Source: Arsenophonus sp. aPb | Lineage (GTDB): Bacteria; Pseudomonadota; Gammaproteobacteria; Enterobacterales; Enterobacteriaceae | Direction of reading: 5' to 3' | DNA length: 64,000 nucleotides | NCBI RefSeq assembly: GCF_029873475.1 | Contig: NZ_CP123499.1 | Location: 496,001-560,000, forward strand | Shown: positions 8,963 to 17,363 of the stretch, one piece after another | Position numbering within the stretch: position 1 is the stretch's first letter | Layout: each line of letters opens with the position of its first letter | The notes under the pieces: generated by a model | What the model saw: the letters and a program-made list of their open reading frames with translations, nothing else | The model's database searches: none | What the model was told of the DNA's origin: nothing | Translations under genes and position numbers: made by a program

Positions 8963-10259
8963 AGCAAAAATCATTCAAGCGATGACTACTCCTCTATTTC
9001 AGCCGTTGACGGATATTCTTCCTTATCGATGTCTTGGTAAAGTACAGGAAGTATCCACTAATTTGGTTAAAGTGACACTGCCAGGCGCAAAACAAGGTGA
9101 ATTATGCCTAATTGATAATCGGTTAGCAGCCGAGGTTGTTACCATCAAAGCACAAGAGGCTTGGTTGTCACCGTTTGACTCTACCATTGGATTAGTGTCT
9201 GGCGCATGTGTAGAACGTTTGGGTCATGGTCATCGAGTGCGGGTAGGCGAGCATTTATTAGGTGGTATTGTAGATGGTTTAGGACGACCGTTAGAAAAAA
9301 TGCCGATCGCAGGTGAATGGCGTAGTAATCATAACGCGGCGCCAGACCCATTAACACGTCAGTTAATTAGCGAAGTTTTACCAACGGGTATCAAAGCGAT
9401 AGATGGTATTTTGACGCTGGGTATTGGTCAAAGGATCGGTATTTTTGCCGCGGCTGGTGGTGGGAAAAGTACGCTACTTGGTATGTTAGCTCGGGGCTGT
9501 GAAGCCGATGTGGTAATATTGGCTTTGGTTGGCGAGCGTGGACGTGAAGTACGTGAATTTCTCGATAATCATTTACCTGCTGCCGCGCGAAAAAAAACCA
9601 TATTAGTTGTCGCCACCTCCGATCGTCCGCCGTTAGAGCGAATGAAAGCTTCTTTGACAGCAACCACCATTGCTGAATATTTTCGTGATCAAGGTAAACG
9701 GGTATTGTTGCTGGTGGATTCATTGACCCGTTTTGCGCGTGCGGCACGGGAAATTGGTTTAGCCGCAGGGGAACCGCCGGTTGCCAATGGCTTTCCACCT
9801 AGTGTGTTTGTTCATATGGCCGCTTTATTAGAGCGAGCAGGCCCAGCTAAGGTAGGTAGTATTAGTGCTATTTATACCGTGTTAGTAGAAGGTGATAATA
9901 TGAATGAACCTGTCGCTGATGAGGTTCGTTCTATTTTAGATGGGCACATTGTTTTATCTCGTCAATTAGCTGCCGCAGGACATTTTCCCGCCATTGATGT
10001 GAACGCCAGTGTGAGCCGAGTTATGGATAATATTGTGAGTAAAACCCATAGCTTACATGCACGTCGCTTACGTCAATTGCGAGCACTTTTTCAAGATGTT
10101 CAGCTATTAATTCGTGTTGGTGAATATCAATCAGGGCAAGATAAAGATACTGATGAAGCAATTGAAAAGAATCAACTAATTAATCAATTTCTTCGTCAGG
10201 ATAGCGATGAATGGGTTTCATTTTGCCAGACGATAGAAAATCTTAACCAATTGGTTTAG
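8946..10259 (+). CDS. sctN: T3SS ATPase SctN (SsaN family)
   Basis: 437 residues from the ATG at 8946, chosen because GGGGGA lies 8 bases upstream and the length matches SsaN (433). A second ATG at 8982 would give 425. The hexameric ATPase sits at the base of the injectisome, strips chaperones and unfolds substrates. The Walker A motif is AAGGGKST (about residues 169-176). GERGREVREFLD carries the catalytic Glu, and VLLLVDSLTRFARAAREIG is the Walker B and following helix. It overlaps sctV by 17 bases and lies 5 bases before sctO. Confidence 0.96.
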   Translation: MRSLDKAKIIQAMTTPLFQPLTDILPYRCLGKVQEVSTNLVKVTLPGAKQGELCLIDNRLAAEVVTIKAQEAWLSPFDSTIGLVSGACVERLGHGHRVRVGEHLLGGIVDGLGRPLEKMPIAGEWRSNHNAAPDPLTRQLISEVLPTGIKAIDGILTLGIGQRIGIFAAAGGGKSTLLGMLARGCEADVVILALVGERGREVREFLDNHLPAAARKKTILVVATSDRPPLERMKASLTATTIAEYFRDQGKRVLLLVDSLTRFARAAREIGLAAGEPPVANGFPPSVFVHMAALLERAGPAKVGSISAIYTVLVEGDNMNEPVADEVRSILDGHIVLSRQLAAAGHFPAIDVNASVSRVMDNIVSKTHSLHARRLRQLRALFQDVQLLIRVGEYQSGQDKDTDEAIEKNQLINQFLRQDSDEWVSFCQTIENLNQLV

Positions 10260-10264
10260 GGTCT

Positions 10265-10663
10265 ATGAAAGATCAATTCTCTGACATTGAGCGCGTTGTT
10301 ATTAAAAGATTGTTGCGAATACGACAACAGCGAGAACTAAGCTTGCAATCTCAATGGCAACAAATTGAGCGTGAGCAGCAAGCGCTACAATCAACCCTTG
10401 CCGAGTTGGAACGGCAACGAATGAAACTTTGGCACGATTTAGCGACGCCTTCATTGCCAAATGAGACCATTTCCCGTGACCAACTGGCATTATTTAAGCA
10501 ATCTATGCGGGAAGTGTATCTGGCCGAGCGAGCCCTAAAAGAGCGTATTGCCCAACTAAGTGAGACCATCATTGAACTAGAGTGCCAAAAGGAGCAACTG
10601 GCTAAACAACGTCTGCTAATGATTAAAAACCAAGAAAAACTGAAAGAGGTGATGAATGACTAA
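10265..10663 (+). CDS. sctO: T3SS central stalk protein SctO (SsaO/YscO family)
   Basis: 132 residues; SsaO has about 125. SctO is a FliJ-like helical hairpin acting as the central stalk between the SctN hexamer and the SctV ring. The sequence is almost entirely charged helix rich in Gln, Glu, Arg and Leu (for example REQQALQSTLAELERQRMK), with a Pro break near residue 60, as expected for a two-helix coiled coil. It lies between sctN and sctP and overlaps sctP by 8 bases. The call is firm from coiled-coil structure and order, since sequence identity in the family is low. Confidence 0.82.
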   Translation: MKDQFSDIERVVIKRLLRIRQQRELSLQSQWQQIEREQQALQSTLAELERQRMKLWHDLATPSLPNETISRDQLALFKQSMREVYLAERALKERIAQLSETIIELECQKEQLAKQRLLMIKNQEKLKEVMND

Positions 10664-11087
10664 TATGATCGAGCGTAATGTTGTCACCGCGAGTAGGGTG
10701 CCTAATATTCAACGCCGCCAGGAGGCTGATCCCGAACTAAAACGACGTTTTGAACGTTTTTTGTTGGCGCAACAGCCTGATAACGCCACATCAGTGTCGG
10801 ATTGGTCTTCGGTCTCAGAGACACTGGCTTATCGTAATAGCTCAGCAACATTAAATAATGTATATCTGTTACGTGATGGTAATAGTTTAACTTATCGATT
10901 ACTGAATGGACCGATGATGGGCATGGTGATCATTGCGCGCTGGCAAAAACAGGGGGCGGTACATTTACAGTTGAAACCGGCTAATTCTGTTCAATATCGC
11001 GTATTAGCTCGGGTAAAGCAAAAATTAACAGCAACATTAGCACAACGGGGTTTTTTACTCTCTTTGGAGATAGAAGATGGCGCATAA
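10656..11087 (+). CDS. sctP: T3SS needle-length/substrate-switch protein SctP (SsaP family)
   Basis: 143 residues; SsaP is about 124. SctP proteins are secreted rulers that control needle length and switch substrate specificity. The N-terminal half is polar and probably disordered, and the C-terminal part (about residues 75-143) is a compact strand/helix domain like the switch domain of this family. AAAGAGGTG lies upstream of the ATG. It overlaps both sctO (8 bases) and sctQ (11 bases). The assignment leans on position between sctO and sctQ. Confidence 0.72.
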   Translation: MTNMIERNVVTASRVPNIQRRQEADPELKRRFERFLLAQQPDNATSVSDWSSVSETLAYRNSSATLNNVYLLRDGNSLTYRLLNGPMMGMVIIARWQKQGAVHLQLKPANSVQYRVLARVKQKLTATLAQRGFLLSLEIEDGA

Positions 11088-11907
11088 TGAACGGCGAATG
11101 CTTTACCAGTGGTTAAGCACCGGTTTAGCAAAAGATAATTGTCGCATTCAGCTTGCTTATGTTGAAGGGGATGGCCAGTGGTGGTCGTGGCTGTCCGAAG
11201 ATTCGGTCGGTATTTGGTGTGATAATCCTAATTGGCAGCAGGCGCTGCAAACCTACAGTGGTAGCGCTGATCCAACCCTTGTTACTGAAGATTTGTTTCC
11301 TTGTATTAGCGCCGCTTGGTTTGCATTACTTGGTGAAACAGTTAATGCAAGATTGAGCCAACAGCCGATTGATTACCGGTTGCCTAAGGGCATTTATCCC
11401 GTGGTTACAGTAGATGAATGTCAATTTGTTGTGGTCAATATTGGATTGGAAAAATGGCAGGCTGCTTTCGCCAATTGGACACCATTTGACGCTCCGTCTG
11501 TGCAAGTGACGGTTAAATTGTTAGCCGGCTTTATTGCTGATTGCGAAAATATTCGTCACAACTATGGTTATTGGTTAACGGGGGATGTGGATATTGAGCA
11601 AGACGAAGCATTGTTATGGTGGCATGAACCATTAGCTCTCGTTACATTAACCGATGTTAATCAACTATGGATAAAAGAGATTCGACCGGCGGTGACGTTT
11701 AACCAAATACCCTATTTAGCTCAGGTAGCCACCATTGATTTGCCACTAGCGCAACTTTATACCCTGATCGCCGCTGAAAATTTGACAGGTAAGGTGACAT
11801 TAGAAACACGGGTTCGATTATTGCATGATGAACAACCCGTGGCTTGGGGAGAACTATTAACCGCTCGAACTGGGACGGCATTTCACTGCCTGGAACTTGA
11901 AAAATAG
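11077..11907 (+). CDS. sctQ: T3SS cytoplasmic C-ring/sorting-platform protein SctQ (SsaQ family)
   Basis: 276 residues, shorter than SsaQ (322). SctQ builds the cytoplasmic pods that hold the stator and recruit chaperone-substrate complexes. The C-terminal region (about residues 205-276) has the hydrophobic strand pattern of an SpoA (surface presentation of antigens) domain, including VRLLHDEQPVAWGELL. I see no Met in the C-terminal third for the short internally started SctQ form known in SsaQ, although a GTG at 11587 is in frame. It is the last gene of this operon in the window; sctR does not follow. Confidence 0.82.
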   Translation: MAHNERRMLYQWLSTGLAKDNCRIQLAYVEGDGQWWSWLSEDSVGIWCDNPNWQQALQTYSGSADPTLVTEDLFPCISAAWFALLGETVNARLSQQPIDYRLPKGIYPVVTVDECQFVVVNIGLEKWQAAFANWTPFDAPSVQVTVKLLAGFIADCENIRHNYGYWLTGDVDIEQDEALLWWHEPLALVTLTDVNQLWIKEIRPAVTFNQIPYLAQVATIDLPLAQLYTLIAAENLTGKVTLETRVRLLHDEQPVAWGELLTARTGTAFHCLELEK

Positions 11908-11912
11908 TTTTG

Positions 11913-11989
11913 CTGTTTTTTCTTGCCTCTTTTTCTAATGCAATAATATTGAAAATATTTAGCCTAGACAAAAGAGGTAGAAAAAACAG
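11913..11989. repeat. Long imperfect inverted repeat just after sctQ
   Basis: Arms CTGTTTTTTCT (11913-11923) and AGAAAAAACAG (11979-11989) are perfectly complementary. The next inner segments, CCTCTTTT (11926-11933) and AAAAGAGG (11970-11977), are also complementary, giving about 19 base pairs with a small bulge. The 36-base centre holds a second small palindrome (AATATT gaa AATATT). It begins 5 bases after the sctQ stop. It could be a terminator or mRNA-stabilising stem, or the ends of a small inserted element. No flanking target duplication is visible. Confidence 0.6.
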
Positions 11990-12003
11990 AGAGTCTCGAC
12001 AAG

Positions 12004-12231
12004 CTATATATGCTCATGCTTATGATGACATGCAAGGGCAATGCATTTGATTTTATCAGACAAATACAGCAGGATTAATGATACGACTACCGCGCCAATA
12101 AGGTATAAATAACCAGTGGCTTTATCATGCCAGTCGAATAAAAACATGCAGTAGAATGAAATTGATGATATTAACAGGAAAGCGATTATCATCAATAAGT
12201 ATGACACAATCAGCGATAGGCATTTTTTCAT
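12004..12231 (-). CDS. Small two-segment membrane protein, unrecognised
   Basis: 75 residues from the ATG at 12231, chosen because AGGAGG (12236-12241) lies 4 bases upstream. An ORF extension of 9 residues has no such site. Two hydrophobic segments (about residues 5-30 and 38-58) predict an inner-membrane hairpin, with Cys and His residues near the C-terminus (CHHKHEH). I do not recognise the family. It lies between the end of the T3SS operon and the SopA-like gene, on the opposite strand to the T3SS. Short length makes it uncertain, but the strong ribosome site and coherent hydrophobicity favour a real gene. Confidence 0.55.
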   Translation of the reverse strand: MKKCLSLIVSYLLMIIAFLLISSISFYCMFLFDWHDKATGYLYLIGAVVVSLILLYLSDKIKCIALACHHKHEHI

Positions 12232-12409
12232 ATAACCTCCTATTAGATTAGATGACAATATTATTTACATCTATCTTTCATTGATATGATCCTAACTATA
12301 GATGATTATTAACGGATCGTATAAAAAATTTAAATTTTTCATAATATTTAATCTTTTTTGTTACCGTTAGCAATGCTCTTTTTAGGCTATTATTATAGTT
12401 TTTTGTGAT

Positions 12410-15400
12410 TTAGCGCCAAGCGGATGGTTGAATTTTTTTTAAAACATCATGGCAATGTTCCGCCGCATAATCAATCATCTGGTTATATAAGAGCGCGGTA
12501 CAAGTAAAGGTATTTGTGCAGCCAAGTAATCGATCTTTCCAATCATTAAAGGTATTTTCTGTAATCAGCGTGGGATCAAGTTTGTGGGCTTTTTCCATTA
12601 AGGCGTAAGCATAATATCTGAGCATGAGGGGCGAATCCAATTCGGTACCAAAAACAGCACTAGATGAATAGCGGGTAAAAACGGCGGATAAAGAAAGTAG
12701 GTGTTCTGCTTTATTGCGCTCGCTACTGGCTGTCAAATCATATAGTTTTAGGATCTGGTTATAATTTTCATTTTTTAAGCTATAGCCGTGTTCAAGATCA
12801 AGCACATGAGCAAAAATCTCCTTTAATGTCTGTTGTGAAGTCTCATCAATTAATTTAGTGGCCAAAGTATAGGATTTTTGTGCCTGAACAAATAGTGCAT
12901 TAAGTTGTTGGTCTAAATTTAATGTCTCAAGCAGCTTATTGAAGGTTGCTTGGTGTTGACTATAAGTAAAATGACTAGAAAACAGTGGGAAATCTTGGTT
13001 AAAACATTCATCAAGAGTGAATTGCTGAGAACTTAAATTTTCGCCATGCTGAAAAACAAAAATGTTATTCCACTTGGTTTCCAGATCAGGATCTAGCATT
13101 TTTGTCAGATTATTTTCAGCAACCACTAACGTTCTGCCCGCTTTGGTCGGAGAAAGTAACAGATAGTTTTGTGCGTTACTATCTGACCAATCTACCTTAC
13201 CGGCAAAATCACCAAATATTCCCTCAATTTGTTCATATTCTAGCTGTTGCTTTATTTCTGGTAGTTGTAAATATTTTTCATAGAGCTTGTTAGCCATGGT
13301 GGTAGTGAGGCTATCAATACCGGTTTGAGTTCTGGCGGCCAAGATCGTTTGAATAAAACTACTATTAAATTTCGCTGATACCATTAAGTTCGGTTGATGG
13401 TTAAAATAATTGAGAAAAATATTGATGTTAGCAGGGCGTTTTTTCAGCGTATTAATTAATTGGGTTGAGGAGTTTGCCAGCAAGTTATCCATCAGTTTAT
13501 TGACAAAAATACTAATTTCTTTATTAGACATAAAAGCAGGTTTTGCCAGAAAATCCAATAGCGGTAAAGTAACATGCTTAAGATTAATGTTAGGCTGGTC
13601 AAGAGAATGAATTAGCTGTAGAGCCAACTTATTTTTTAATTCTTGATATCTATCATCAATGCTATTAAGACTGGTTAGTAGACTGCTTCGGTTATTGAAA
13701 TGATTAAGTACCACATCTAGCACATCCTCATCCCATTCATCAGGAAGGCGAAGAGTGAAACTATCATTTAAAGAAGCACCCGCAAAATTAGTGTTCATAA
13801 TGCTTAACTCTTTCAGGATAGTGTTACTCAGATCGGCATTGCTAACATCAGTTTTAGCTAGGTTAGCCCCGGTTAGATCGGCTTGATCAAAAATAGCCTC
13901 ATGCAGGGTAAGATCATTCAAATAGGCTTGTGTTAACTTGGCGTTAGTGAAATTTGCACCTTGCAGCTTAGTATGCGCTAAGGTTGCACCACTTAAGTTA
14001 ACCATACTCAGATTGGTGTTAGTCAAGTCTGCACCTGATATCGTTGCTTTCGCTAAATTAGCACCCGCCAAATTACTATTAGTCAAATTACTATTATTTA
14101 AGTAAGCGTCTTCCAATATAGCGTCATTCATGGCAGAGTCGACTAAATTAGTGTAACATAAATCAGCCTTAGCTAAGTTAGCCCCGGTTAATTGCGCTTC
14201 ATTTAAGTTAGCCGCGCGTAGATTAGCATTCACCAATTGAGTCTGGTTCATGATTGCTTTTGCTAGATTCGCCTCCACCATGGTGATACCTGTCAGGTTA
14301 GCTCTACTTAAATTGGTTCCTTGTAAATTAGCCTGAGCAAGGTTATGGTAGCCACCAAAAACTTGAGTAAGATTGAGGTAACGGAAGTCTTCACCTGATA
14401 AATTAAGGTTGACGTCAGGCCGCCGTTTGGCCAGTTGTCTGCTTAATGCTTGCAGCTTTTGTTGTTGTGATTGGTAGAAACTAGAAGCATTAGGTTCAGA
14501 TAACCAGTTTTTAGCGGCTTCATTAGCCCTTTTACCACCCAGGCCTTGGGTTTTTAATTGATAAAGCCGCTCACGTATTGACACTGGTGCTAATTCCAGC
14601 TCACCCGCAGCATTGCGCAGATATTTGCGGCCATAAAGGGTATTTGTTTGCAGATTGATTTGCACCCAAATGTCTTTACCTCGTTGTTTACCAATATTTA
14701 CTACCTGAACCTCTTTTCTCAAATCCAGACGATAAGCTGTCTCCACTTTGTACGGGCATGACAACTCAACCGGTAAGTCTTGTGCTTTTTTTTTCAGTGC
14801 ATTGATTAATGGGGTTAATCCGTGAACTTTCTGTTGGAGCTGCTGTGCGGCATTTTTTAACGCATTAATACCTTTTATTCCCCCTGATGTTAATAATTCA
14901 AAACCGGGATCCGCACCACGTAAAAAAGATACGCCTAAGTCCCTATAAGTTTTAGCTGGTATGCGATTTGTGATCTGTGGAATACCAAATTTGACAAACT
15001 GTTTACTGCTTTCACGTAATGCTTGCTGAAAAGTCGCCTGTTTTAGTCCGGTTCTTACCCCATTAATGACAGCATCTCCCAGTGCGGTACTAAACCGACT
15101 ACTTACTTGCACACCTTTGCCAAAAAACGGAAAAAAACTAAGTAGATCAAATGCACCCGCTTGCAGCGCCTTCTCTTTATTACCCTTTTGCGCTTCTGTG
15201 ATCATGGAATAAAACGGAATAAGGCTTAAGAAAAAAGCGTCCACTTTTTGCCGGGTAGTTTCTTGATAACCTTCTTGTTGCAGTTTTTCGCATAGTTTTT
15301 CCGCACGTCGCTTAACAAGCTTGTCGATCAGCATGTCCGATTTATCAGTGGCGGTTTTTAAAGTCAAAATAGGAGAGGTTTTTAATTTATAGTCATCATC

Positions 15401-17059
15401 ATAGCGAACGTGATTATCATGATAAAACAGATCAAGAATGGCATCTTTATTGTCGTCAACCCGATGTAATTTATAACTACCGATGCCATGGTCTGTAGTT
15501 AAGGCATACATTCGTTGTTTGCCGTTAAAGGTACACTTCAGCATGTCAATCGATTCCGGTACACGGGTCACTAAGCCATCTGAATCCCTTATTCCTAGCC
15601 TTGTGGCTGGCGATAGTGGGATACCTTGCAAACTAGCTATGGCATTAAATTCAACCTTCATCAATTGAATGTCAGCCTGTTGAATAAAAATTTGTTCTTC
15701 TTCGCTGAGTGAGTTAAAGGTCTGAGGTAGCAGGATCTTTTCTATCTGTTTGGTAAGCTCTGCAAATTGTTGATTTTGATATTTAAACACATTGTCAATA
15801 TTGGGTAATAGTGGCGTATCACCGCGCCGATTGGGATATTTAACCTCTCGATTTTTATACAAATAGTCATTTAACCAACCTTCATCAATATCATGCTCTT
15901 TTAATTGTTGGCGGGCAAGATCTGGCCGTGATTGCCAACTTTCTCGCAGAGCAATCAATTTGATAAAAGGGTTATTTTGGCCAGATTGCTTTAAATAATC
16001 AAAATAACTGTCATAAATGGATGCCTTGGCTAATGGTGTTGCTAGCGCGCTATTTTCGCTGTTTAACTGGTCATGGAGTAGGGCTGGTAATTTGAAGTAT
16101 CGATTATACTCAGCTGGGAGAAGTTGTTGCTGTAAAAGTGCGGCCACCAACATACCGTTATTGCTAATGTCTTCCAGACTCATGTTGTTAATATCAGCAC
16201 CGATTTCATTGAGTATTGTTAGTCCAGCATGTAGATAGCCCCACTCTGATTGATTGATCATCATGTTAGACAAAGTTTTTTGTTGCTGCTCGTCGTCAGT
16301 TTGCAGCATAAAGGTTGGCATAATGCGATTGATAATCTGTTGTTGATAGTAAATACGGGCTTTCGGTGACAATTTGTTAGGCGTGTGATGATCATTCAGT
16401 TGCTTGAATAAACGACGTTGCAGATTAGCATGATGGAAGAGGGAATGTTCCCGTGATTGGATATCACTGACCTGTTTTAACACCCATGCTTCCGTGGACA
16501 TACCGAATATGGCGTATTGTAACCAATTGGCAATGACGATTCGCTGCCGAGCAGAAGAGATTTTTTCTCCTTGATTAGCACCATATTCTCCTAATGGCTG
16601 TAATAGTAACCTGGCAAGGGCGGTTATCTTCTCTTTATTATCTTTATAGCGGGTCAGATAATCAATAACAGGGTTTACTAGTGAAAGGGTTTGTGTTGCG
16701 TTATTATGTTGGTCGAGTGGGTAGCCGTCTTCAATTAATAATGAACGTAAGCGTTGATTCTGTTCATTATAGACAAGTTTATTAAAATCATTAGCGTTGA
16801 GCGATAAAATAGGTTTAGGCTGATAAAGCGATTGATTCATAACTGCAACAATACCATTGTTATCTCTGGTGGCGTTATTTGACAATGGAGTTTGCGCTAT
16901 TTCTTGGTTTTGTTGTATCAGATTTGTTAGCGTTTTTTCGCTGCTCGTCGCATGCTTTTCACTTGATCTATTTTCGTTCTCTATTATTTGGTGCCGAGTA
17001 GGATCGAATATAGACAAAAGCCCGTGAGATAGTGAAGGCGTTGAATCGATAGGCGGCAT
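12410..17059 (-). CDS. SopA/NleL-like HECT-type E3 ligase effector with long N-terminal extension
   Basis: 1549 residues. About 885-1100 is a pentapeptide-repeat beta-helix (repeated A(N/D)L units such as LTGANLAKADL). About 1100-1549 follows the plan of the SopA/NleL catalytic region, and it ends with two cysteines, Cys1514 and Cys1520 (in FTCTALLYNQ). Cys1520 is 29 residues from the C-terminus, the same distance as catalytic Cys753 in 782-residue SopA. Those effectors use it to pass ubiquitin to host proteins. The first ~880 residues have no SopA counterpart. Residues about 610-650 are hydrophobic (FFLSLIPFYSM, LLSFFPFFGKG) and recall membrane-inserting segments of large toxins. AAGGGATC precedes the ATG. 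Secretion through the adjacent T3SS is inferred. Confidence 0.78.
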   Translation of the reverse strand: MPPIDSTPSLSHGLLSIFDPTRHQIIENENRSSEKHATSSEKTLTNLIQQNQEIAQTPLSNNATRDNNGIVAVMNQSLYQPKPILSLNANDFNKLVYNEQNQRLRSLLIEDGYPLDQHNNATQTLSLVNPVIDYLTRYKDNKEKITALARLLLQPLGEYGANQGEKISSARQRIVIANWLQYAIFGMSTEAWVLKQVSDIQSREHSLFHHANLQRRLFKQLNDHHTPNKLSPKARIYYQQQIINRIMPTFMLQTDDEQQQKTLSNMMINQSEWGYLHAGLTILNEIGADINNMSLEDISNNGMLVAALLQQQLLPAEYNRYFKLPALLHDQLNSENSALATPLAKASIYDSYFDYLKQSGQNNPFIKLIALRESWQSRPDLARQQLKEHDIDEGWLNDYLYKNREVKYPNRRGDTPLLPNIDNVFKYQNQQFAELTKQIEKILLPQTFNSLSEEEQIFIQQADIQLMKVEFNAIASLQGIPLSPATRLGIRDSDGLVTRVPESIDMLKCTFNGKQRMYALTTDHGIGSYKLHRVDDNKDAILDLFYHDNHVRYDDDYKLKTSPILTLKTATDKSDMLIDKLVKRRAEKLCEKLQQEGYQETTRQKVDAFFLSLIPFYSMITEAQKGNKEKALQAGAFDLLSFFPFFGKGVQVSSRFSTALGDAVINGVRTGLKQATFQQALRESSKQFVKFGIPQITNRIPAKTYRDLGVSFLRGADPGFELLTSGGIKGINALKNAAQQLQQKVHGLTPLINALKKKAQDLPVELSCPYKVETAYRLDLRKEVQVVNIGKQRGKDIWVQINLQTNTLYGRKYLRNAAGELELAPVSIRERLYQLKTQGLGGKRANEAAKNWLSEPNASSFYQSQQQKLQALSRQLAKRRPDVNLNLSGEDFRYLNLTQVFGGYHNLAQANLQGTNLSRANLTGITMVEANLAKAIMNQTQLVNANLRAANLNEAQLTGANLAKADLCYTNLVDSAMNDAILEDAYLNNSNLTNSNLAGANLAKATISGADLTNTNLSMVNLSGATLAHTKLQGANFTNAKLTQAYLNDLTLHEAIFDQADLTGANLAKTDVSNADLSNTILKELSIMNTNFAGASLNDSFTLRLPDEWDEDVLDVVLNHFNNRSSLLTSLNSIDDRYQELKNKLALQLIHSLDQPNINLKHVTLPLLDFLAKPAFMSNKEISIFVNKLMDNLLANSSTQLINTLKKRPANINIFLNYFNHQPNLMVSAKFNSSFIQTILAARTQTGIDSLTTTMANKLYEKYLQLPEIKQQLEYEQIEGIFGDFAGKVDWSDSNAQNYLLLSPTKAGRTLVVAENNLTKMLDPDLETKWNNIFVFQHGENLSSQQFTLDECFNQDFPLFSSHFTYSQHQATFNKLLETLNLDQQLNALFVQAQKSYTLATKLIDETSQQTLKEIFAHVLDLEHGYSLKNENYNQILKLYDLTASSERNKAEHLLSLSAVFTRYSSSAVFGTELDSPLMLRYYAYALMEKAHKLDPTLITENTFNDWKDRLLGCTNTFTCTALLYNQMIDYAAEHCHDVLKKIQPSAWR

Positions 17060-17327
17060 TTAACGATCCCTTATGTAATTAAAATGTAAAAATATAGTAA
17101 GTGACGATTAAATACTTTCATAAAAAAACTTTTGCTATTTATTTACAGGATCTAATAAATAACAGACGAAGTGATGAAGAGAGCAAGGTGAATGTTTGCT
17201 AAGGATGGTTATTGCTTTTATGTTGTCTTTTTTAGATGAGTTAATCGGCCCAGCTAGTGTAAGTGTGTTATTGGTAAAATATGATCCAGTTATTTTTTAT
17301 ATTGTCATTGATTGTTTTAATGCAGAA

Positions 17328-17358
17328 TTGATCAGTTGAGTTTATCCCAACTGATCAA
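17328..17358 (-). terminator. Hairpin after the bcr-type gene
   Basis: Perfect 11-base stem TTGATCAGTTG (17328-17338) and CAACTGATCAA (17348-17358) with a 9-base loop, 5 bases after the transporter stop codon. There is no clear T-run on the minus strand, so termination is inferred from position and stem only. The rest of the 17060-17327 gap between the SopA-like start and this hairpin shows nothing recognisable beyond presumed promoter sequence. Confidence 0.5.
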
Positions 17359-17363
17359 CAAAT

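Noticed and set aside
9391..9798. 135-codon open frame opposite sctN
   Set aside because: Shadow of a strongly conserved gene; the product is His/Pro/Gln-rich with no coherent fold.
11587..11907. Internal GTG start for a short SctQ product
   Set aside because: The frame is right, but the GGGGG run is only about 2 bases from the GTG, too close for a good ribosome site.
13750..14420. Possible CRISPR array from regularly spaced similar units
   Set aside because: The units are in-frame pentapeptide codons without constant repeats or unique spacers; no cas genes are present.
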